From positions 26,292 to 90,291 of the forward strand of contig CAMHUC010000008.1 of the NCBI GenBank assembly GCA_946188155.1: a DNA stretch of 64,000 bases, written 5' to 3'. This DNA comes from an uncultured bacterium (GTDB lineage: Bacteria > Bacteroidota > Bacteroidia > Bacteroidales > Bacteroidaceae). Below, piece by piece: positions 58,873 to 64,000 of the stretch. The translations under genes were made by a program, and so were the position numbers. Positions within the stretch are counted from its first letter, which is position 1, and each line of letters starts with the position of its first letter. A model generated the notes under the pieces. The model had not been told where the DNA came from. It saw only the letters and a program-made list of their open reading frames with translations, and made no database searches.

Positions 58873-61191
58873 ATGAAAAGACTTATTATTGGGTTTGCAG
58901 CACTTGTGAGTGCTGCGAGTGTGAATGCAGAGGGCGACCTGGACTCGCTGCTCTCCGTAGAACTGCAGGGCGTGCAGGTGACAGCGACACGCGCCACGAA
59001 GAAGACCCCCGTGGCCTTCACCAACATGTCGCAGGAGCAGCTCAAGAGCGTCAACTACGGTCAGGACGTGCCCTACCTGCTGTCGCTGACACCCTCGGTG
59101 ACGATGACGTCGGATGCTGGCAACGGCATCGGCTACACCTCTCTGAGGGTCCGTGGTACAGACCCCTCGCGCATCAACATCACCGCCAACGGCATCCCCT
59201 TGAACGATGCCGAGAGTGCCACCGTGTTCTGGGTCAACATGGGTGACTTCGCCAGCAGCGTGCAGTCGATGCAGATACAGCGTGGTGTGGGCACGTCGAC
59301 CAACGGCGCAGGTGCCTTCGGTGCCACGCTCAACATGCAAACGGAAAACGTAGGCATGAAGCCCTATTTCGGACTCGATCTCTCTGGGGGTTCCTACTAC
59401 TCGCATAAGGAGACCCTCCGCTTCGGCACGGGCCTCATCAAGGACCACTGGGGCATACAGGGCCGACTCTCGAACATCGGCTCGAAGGGCTATCTCGACC
59501 GTGCCTCAACGAAGCTTAACTCATACCTGCTGCAGGGAGGCTATTTCGGCGACAATACCATGGTGAAATTCATTACATGGAATGGCATCGAAGAGACCTA
59601 CCACGCCTGGAACTATACCTCGAAGTACGAGCAGAGCCTCTACGGCCGTACCTACAACTCGTGCGGCGAATACTGGGACGAGCAGGGTAACCGCCACTAC
59701 TACGAAGACCAGACAGACAACTACCATCAGCAGAACTACCAACTGATATGGAACCAGCGCATCAGCCGCACGCTAAACTCGAATATTGGCCTCCACTATA
59801 CGAAGGGACAAGGCTATTACCAGCAGTTTCAGAGTGCCGCCACGCAGATGATGTACGGAACTTCGTGGAAGACTTTCGGACTGAGCACCGATGAGAGCAT
59901 CCAGGAAGACTTGGTAGACCAGCAGAAAATGGACAACGACTTCTATGGCGTGGTAGCGTCGCTCAACTACGACAACAAGCAGAACTTCCAGGCAGTTGTA
60001 GGCGGTGGATGGAACCACTATTCTGGCTACCAGTTTGGACACATCGTATGGGCAAAGCCTGGCGTAGAGACTACTGTTCCCGAGCCAGCATCTCTGTCGC
60101 CCGACTTCGAATACTACCGCAACCACTCACGCAAGACCGACTTCAACATCTATGGCAAGGCCACCTACGAGTTTGTCAGGGGACTGAGTGCCTTCTTAGA
60201 CCTGCAATACCGCCGCATCGGCTACAAGCTGCAGAATCCCACCGTGGCCTATGGCATGAACGATGACAAGCGATATGTGATAGACAACCACTACAACTTC
60301 TTCAATCCGAAGTTTGGTATCAACTACGACCTCAATGCACACCACAAGCTGTACGCATCCTACGGTATTGCCCACAAGGAACCTGTGCGCAACAACTTCA
60401 TGCAGCAGATTGCCAACCCCGACCGTACAGACGTTATCGCCAAGCCAGAGCGCCTTAACGATCTGGAGGCAGGCTATAAATACCAAAGTCGGTACTTCTC
60501 TGCGGGGGCCAACATCTACTGGATGGACTACAAGGACCAGTTGGTGCTAACGGGAGAACTCAATGCAATCGGTGAGGCGCTCACCAAGAACCTTGACAAG
60601 AGTTACCGCTTAGGCATAGAGTTAGAAGCCGCCTGGCAACCTATTGACTGGTTCCGCTGGGATGCCAACGCCACGTGGAGCCGCAACCGTGTGAAAGACA
60701 TGGTTGTGACGCTGACCGACGGCAGTAACGTCAACTTAGGCAGTCAGCCCCTGGCATTCTCGCCCGACTTTATTCTGAACAACATCTTCACCTTCACTTA
60801 TCGCGGACTGAAGGGCAGCATCCAGAGTCAGTACGTCGGCGACCAGTACCTTACGAATACCGGCTTCAGGGAAATGGAATGCAAGGACGAAAGCGGGCAA
60901 ACTACTTATGAGACTCTGTTGCTGAAGAAGCACTTCAGCACCAATGTCGACCTGTCGTACACCTTTGCTCTGAAATCAGTTGGTATCAAGGAAATTACTG
61001 CGGGTATTACATTATACAATATCTTCAGTGCAAAATATGATAACAATGGATGGGCCTCTCCCCAGTTAGTCAAGGATGAGGCCGGCAATGTGAAAGCCAT
61101 TAATGAGTGGGGCGTACGCGACAGCGGCGCAGTCGGCTTCGCCCCCTCGGCACCGTTTAACGTGATGGCGCACCTGTCGATTAATTTTTAG
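58873..61191 (+). CDS. TonB-dependent receptor for thiamine
   Basis: A 772-aa outer-membrane receptor with signal peptide (SAASVNAE), a TonB-box-like region (LQGVQVTATRA), a plug (SLRVRGTDPSRINITANGIPLNDAES) and a barrel ending in F (NVMAHLSINF). It lacks the carboxypeptidase-like extension of SusC proteins and has no SusD partner. The TPP riboswitch upstream and PnuT plus thiamine pyrophosphokinase downstream identify the cargo as thiamine, as in the BT2390 operon of B. thetaiotaomicron. Confidence 0.9.
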   Translation: MKRLIIGFAALVSAASVNAEGDLDSLLSVELQGVQVTATRATKKTPVAFTNMSQEQLKSVNYGQDVPYLLSLTPSVTMTSDAGNGIGYTSLRVRGTDPSRINITANGIPLNDAESATVFWVNMGDFASSVQSMQIQRGVGTSTNGAGAFGATLNMQTENVGMKPYFGLDLSGGSYYSHKETLRFGTGLIKDHWGIQGRLSNIGSKGYLDRASTKLNSYLLQGGYFGDNTMVKFITWNGIEETYHAWNYTSKYEQSLYGRTYNSCGEYWDEQGNRHYYEDQTDNYHQQNYQLIWNQRISRTLNSNIGLHYTKGQGYYQQFQSAATQMMYGTSWKTFGLSTDESIQEDLVDQQKMDNDFYGVVASLNYDNKQNFQAVVGGGWNHYSGYQFGHIVWAKPGVETTVPEPASLSPDFEYYRNHSRKTDFNIYGKATYEFVRGLSAFLDLQYRRIGYKLQNPTVAYGMNDDKRYVIDNHYNFFNPKFGINYDLNAHHKLYASYGIAHKEPVRNNFMQQIANPDRTDVIAKPERLNDLEAGYKYQSRYFSAGANIYWMDYKDQLVLTGELNAIGEALTKNLDKSYRLGIELEAAWQPIDWFRWDANATWSRNRVKDMVVTLTDGSNVNLGSQPLAFSPDFILNNIFTFTYRGLKGSIQSQYVGDQYLTNTGFREMECKDESGQTTYETLLLKKHFSTNVDLSYTFALKSVGIKEITAGITLYNIFSAKYDNNGWASPQLVKDEAGNVKAINEWGVRDSGAVGFAPSAPFNVMAHLSINF

Positions 61192-61223
61192 CAACGGACT
61201 CTACGGACTAAAGCGGACTTGAA

Positions 61224-61820
61224 ATGGCGGCATTCCTCAGTGAGCACTGGCTCGACATACTGACCACGGTACTCGGCCTGATATACATCTGGCTCGAGTA
61301 CCGTGCCTCGATAGCCCTCTGGGTGGTGGGCATCATCATGCCCGCCCTCGACATCTACCTGTACTGGAGCCACGGACTGTATGGCGATGCGGGCATGGCG
61401 GTCTACTATACGCTGGCTGCCATCTATGGCTATGCCGTGTGGAAGTTCGGACGCAAGAAGAACCAAGTGTCGGCAGAGATGCCCATAACGCATACACCAA
61501 TAAGACTCTACCTGCCCATCGCCCTGTTCTTCTTTGCGGCCTGGGCCGTCACCTATTATATATTAATCACGTGGACCAACTCCACCGTGCCCCTGCTCGA
61601 CGCCTTTACCAACGCCCTGTCGTTCGTGGGCCTCTGGGCCTTGGCCCGCAAGTATATCGAGCAGTGGTTCTTCTGGATTGCCGTCGATGCCGTCTGCACG
61701 GTGCTCTATGTGCAGAAGGGCATCCCCTTCAAGGCCGGACTCTACGGGCTCTATGTGGTGATCGCCATAGCCGGATACTTCAAGTGGCTCAAGATAATGA
61801 AGAGTGAAAATGAAGAATGA
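61224..61820 (+). CDS. pnuT: PnuC-family thiamine transporter (PnuT)
   Basis: A 198-aa inner-membrane protein with about seven hydrophobic segments and PnuC-type motifs (WLEYRASIALWVVGII; WFFWIAVDAVCTVLYVQKGIPF). PnuC-like proteins carry vitamins by facilitated diffusion with metabolic trapping. The operon context points to thiamine, not nicotinamide riboside. It ends in MKSENEE, encoded by the GAA repeat that also supplies the start of the next gene. Confidence 0.85.
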   Translation: MAAFLSEHWLDILTTVLGLIYIWLEYRASIALWVVGIIMPALDIYLYWSHGLYGDAGMAVYYTLAAIYGYAVWKFGRKKNQVSAEMPITHTPIRLYLPIALFFFAAWAVTYYILITWTNSTVPLLDAFTNALSFVGLWALARKYIEQWFFWIAVDAVCTVLYVQKGIPFKAGLYGLYVVIAIAGYFKWLKIMKSENEE

Positions 61821-61846
61821 AAAATGAAGAATGAAGAATTTGCTGC
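61796..61846. repeat. left end of the GAA/TTTGCT repeat family at a gene junction
   Basis: GAAGAGTGAAAATGAAGAAT and onward to GAATTTGCTGCCGCC matches the left arm of the copies in HTCS3. It codes for the last residues of PnuT and, in another frame, the first residues (MKNEEFAAA) of thiamine pyrophosphokinase. Confidence 0.6.
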
Positions 61847-62480
61847 CGCCGTGGGTCAAGCCTTCCCGTTGATAGAGTCTTTCAGGGCTTACGATGCCGT
61901 CATCCTGGCCAATGGCGACTTCCCCAGGTCTGCTGAGCCGCTGAGACTGCTCCGCGAGGCACCGTTCGTCGTTGCCTGCGACGGGGCTGTGAGGCGTTAT
62001 CCTGAGGCTGATGTGGTGGTGGGCGACGGCGACTCGGTGCCCGATGCACTTCGCTGTCGTCTGACTCTGGTGAATGAGCAGGACGACAACGACCTGACGA
62101 AGGCCACGCGCTACTGTCTCTCGCATGGCCGTAGGCGCATCGTCTATCTCGGAGCCACGGGGCGCCGCGAGGATCATGCTCTCGGCAATATCTCGCTGAT
62201 GGCGCGCTATGCCGCAGAGATGGGGGTAGAGCCGCTGATGGCTACCGACTATGGCTGGTTTGTGGTGGCGAAGGGTGATGCCGTATTCGAGTCGTTCGCT
62301 GGCCAGCAGGTGAGCATCTTTAACATCTGCTGCACGGCTCTCCGCTCTGAGGGCCTGAAGTGGGAGGCATATCCCTATCGGCAGCTATGGCAGGGCACGC
62401 TCAACGAGGCGACGTCAGAGACGTTCGCCCTCGGAAGCGACGGTTTTTACCTGGTGTTCAGGACTTACGTCGCGAAATAA
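61824..62480 (+). CDS. Thiamine pyrophosphokinase
   Basis: A 218-aa cytoplasmic enzyme that converts thiamine and ATP to TPP and so traps imported thiamine. Family motifs: ILANGDFP, VVACDGAV, VVGDGDSV, DDNDLTKATRYC and GATGRREDHALGN. It starts 3 nt after the PnuT stop. The first ~9 residues come from the GAA repeat, so an earlier native start was probably replaced. Its 3' end overlaps the convergent terC gene by 23 nt. Confidence 0.9.
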   Translation: MKNEEFAAAVGQAFPLIESFRAYDAVILANGDFPRSAEPLRLLREAPFVVACDGAVRRYPEADVVVGDGDSVPDALRCRLTLVNEQDDNDLTKATRYCLSHGRRRIVYLGATGRREDHALGNISLMARYAAEMGVEPLMATDYGWFVVAKGDAVFESFAGQQVSIFNICCTALRSEGLKWEAYPYRQLWQGTLNEATSETFALGSDGFYLVFRTYVAK

Positions 62481-63408
62481 CCACCGACAGGCCCATCGAC
62501 AGCAGCAGCGTGCTGAAGATGAATGCCAGCGACCACACCGTGGGCACCTCGATGTGCCAGAACACGTCGAGCAGCATCTTCACGCCTACGAAGCTCAGGA
62601 TGATGCCCAGGCCGTATTTCAGATAGGTGAAATACTGCGCGATGGCTGCCAGTGCGAAATAGAGTGCCCGCAGGCCGAGGATGGCGAAGATGTTCGACGT
62701 CAGCACGATAAACGGGTCGCGGCTGACGCTGAACACCGCCGGTATCGAGTCCACGGCGAAGGCCACGTCGGTCGTCTCGATCACTAACAGGGCGATGAAC
62801 AGCGGCGTGGCCAGCCATTTACCGTTGCCTCCCTTCACAAAGAAGTCGCCTCCGTGCATCTGGTCTGTAACTGGAAAGAACTTCTTGAACAGCTTCACGA
62901 AGATGTTCTTCGACGGGTCCACATCGCCGTCCTCGTGATTCCCAAACATCTTGATGCCGGTATAGATCAGGAACACACCGAACACGGCCAGAATCCATTC
63001 GAAGCGCATGATGAGCGCTGTGCCCGCAAAGATGAACACGCTGCGCAGCACCAAGGCGCCGAAGATGCCCCAAAAGAGCACCTCGTGCTGGTACTTGCGC
63101 TCGATGCCGAAGAAGGAGAAGAGCATCAGGAACACGAACAGATTGTCCATCGACAGCGACTTCTCTATCAGGTAGCCCGCCAGGAACTCGGTAGCCATCT
63201 CATGCGAGTCGCCAGGATAGTAGAGGTATATCCCCAGACAGAACAGCAGCGACACGCCTATCCATACGGCGGTCATCTTCAGGGCCTCGCTGACGCTTAC
63301 CTCGTGCTGCCCCTTCTTTCCGAATGATTTCAGGTCGATGAGCAGCATGATGAATACTGCCACATAAAATAGAATCCAGCCCCAGAGGGGTATCATTTCT
63401 GTTGTCAT
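62458..63408 (-). CDS. TerC/Alx-family membrane protein
   Basis: A 316-aa inner-membrane protein with about nine transmembrane helices and TerC hallmarks: EKSLSMDNLFVFLMLF, the central LLVIETTDVAFAVDSIPAVFSV, and SNIFAILGLRALYF. The acidic residues in these motifs are proposed to bind metal. Members export manganese or protect exported metalloproteins, and some confer tellurite resistance. It converges on the thiamine pyrophosphokinase gene. Confidence 0.9.
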   Translation of the reverse strand: MTTEMIPLWGWILFYVAVFIMLLIDLKSFGKKGQHEVSVSEALKMTAVWIGVSLLFCLGIYLYYPGDSHEMATEFLAGYLIEKSLSMDNLFVFLMLFSFFGIERKYQHEVLFWGIFGALVLRSVFIFAGTALIMRFEWILAVFGVFLIYTGIKMFGNHEDGDVDPSKNIFVKLFKKFFPVTDQMHGGDFFVKGGNGKWLATPLFIALLVIETTDVAFAVDSIPAVFSVSRDPFIVLTSNIFAILGLRALYFALAAIAQYFTYLKYGLGIILSFVGVKMLLDVFWHIEVPTVWSLAFIFSTLLLSMGLSVVISRRKS

Positions 63409-63435
63409 AATCAGTAGCTATGTCTATTCGGGCGG

Positions 63436-63467
63436 CAAAGGTATAAAAAATATCCGAGAGTCGCAAA
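63436..63467 (-). promoter_or_regulatory. terC promoter
   Basis: Minus strand TTTG (63464-63467), 20 nt, TACCTTTG (63436-63443), 27 nt before the start. Confidence 0.75.
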
Positions 63468-63622
63468 TTTTCCAACATAAATATTCCTCATTGCGCCCCG
63501 ACGGCCACTATAGTAAAAATCTGCCACCGACCCTCACGGGCCAGTGACAGCACTAAACTATTTATAAACCAAATTCTTTTTGTGAGCCGTCCTACCCGTC
63601 ACGGGCCGACGAACTCTATAGT

Positions 63623-63835
63623 TCAATTATTAATAAAAACATTCTTGATCATAGCGGGGCACACTACGCCCTGACTTCTCATATCGGCATATACGTCGGA
63701 TGCTCCCACGTATGGGAACACCTCAACTGTAATCACATGGAAATCGGGCGTAGGTTCATCATTCACCCACGCAAACGTCTTTGCTGCATCACCTCTGTTA
63801 TAGGTACAAACTTGCGAGATTCTTAGAAAAATAAG
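63623..63835 (-). pseudogene. C-terminal remnant of an unidentified protein
   Basis: A frame without a start codon, opened by a stop just upstream, encodes ~70 residues: YNRGDAAKTFAWVNDEPTPD, then HVITVEVFPYVGASDVYADM and ending PAMIKNVFINN. Codon use looks genuine up to the stop, so it is probably the tail of a lost gene. The stretches 63468-63622 and 63836-64000 show nothing else I can support; the latter is AT-rich and carries only short frames. Confidence 0.4.
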
Positions 63836-64000
63836 TTATAGTACTGAAATACAATTAGCTAATTAGAAGTGAGGCGTAAAATTATCGAGAAAAAGGACAA
63901 GAAAAAAGAACAAGTAGAAATTTTAAAAAGAATATGGATAAGTTAAAGGTAACATCTATTAATTCATAAATTCGAGTGGAAGCCGTTCCGTTAGAATTGA

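Overview
The window comes from a Bacteroidales genome and most resembles Prevotella or a close relative. The evidence is the Bacteroidetes promoter pattern (TTTG, 19-21 nt, TAnnTTTG) ahead of most transcription units, SusC/SusD pairs, hybrid two-component regulators ending in AraC domains, lipoproteins with acidic residues after the lipid cysteine, a fused-type korA with korB, and a thiamine-riboswitch operon arranged as in Bacteroides. No rRNA genes and no CRISPR array were seen.

1-23 kb (minus strand): a fructan utilisation superlocus. Reading right to left it holds SusC2-SusD2-SGBP2, a GH32 enzyme with a DUF1573 protein, the regulator HTCS2, SusC1-SusD1-SGBP1-GH32b, the regulator HTCS1, and the start of a third susC. 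The order SusC-SusD-SGBP-GH32 and the periplasmic-binding-protein sensor of the regulators match the levan/fructan system around BT1754 of B. thetaiotaomicron. Five non-homologous lipoprotein genes share an almost identical signal-peptide cassette.

23-31 kb: a small lipoprotein, a SWIM/SNF2 ATPase, a decayed PIN toxin-antitoxin pair, a third regulator of the same type (HTCS3) and upp. 31-47 kb: a TPR histidine kinase, korA and korB split by a GxxExxY cassette with inverted-repeat ends, a SpoIIE-type phosphatase, two solute-binding-domain histidine kinases (one without its phospho-acceptor histidine), and an ADP-forming acyl-CoA synthetase.

47-51.4 kb is the most unusual part. A truncated copy of korA is followed by a minus-strand cluster: HEPN, MNT nucleotidyltransferase, two aberrant tRNA-like genes and a catalytically degenerate RNase III-like protein. 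The cluster lies behind a promoter and a group II intron remnant. On the other strand, after a divergent promoter, is an AT-rich reading frame that stays open only if UGA is a sense codon. One of the two tRNA-like genes has a UCA anticodon and glycine-type acceptor bases. Whether this is a working unit, a mobile-element graveyard or an assembly junction cannot be settled from the sequence alone.

51.4-64 kb: nucleoside kinase, a 500-bp inverted-repeat element that truncates a glycine-rich surface protein gene, a Na/phosphate symporter, a C10 cysteine protease, a TPP riboswitch with its thiamine receptor/PnuT/thiamine pyrophosphokinase operon, TerC, and a gene-poor AT-rich end with one gene remnant. 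Start codons were chosen using promoter positions and signal peptides, so several differ from the longest possible frame.
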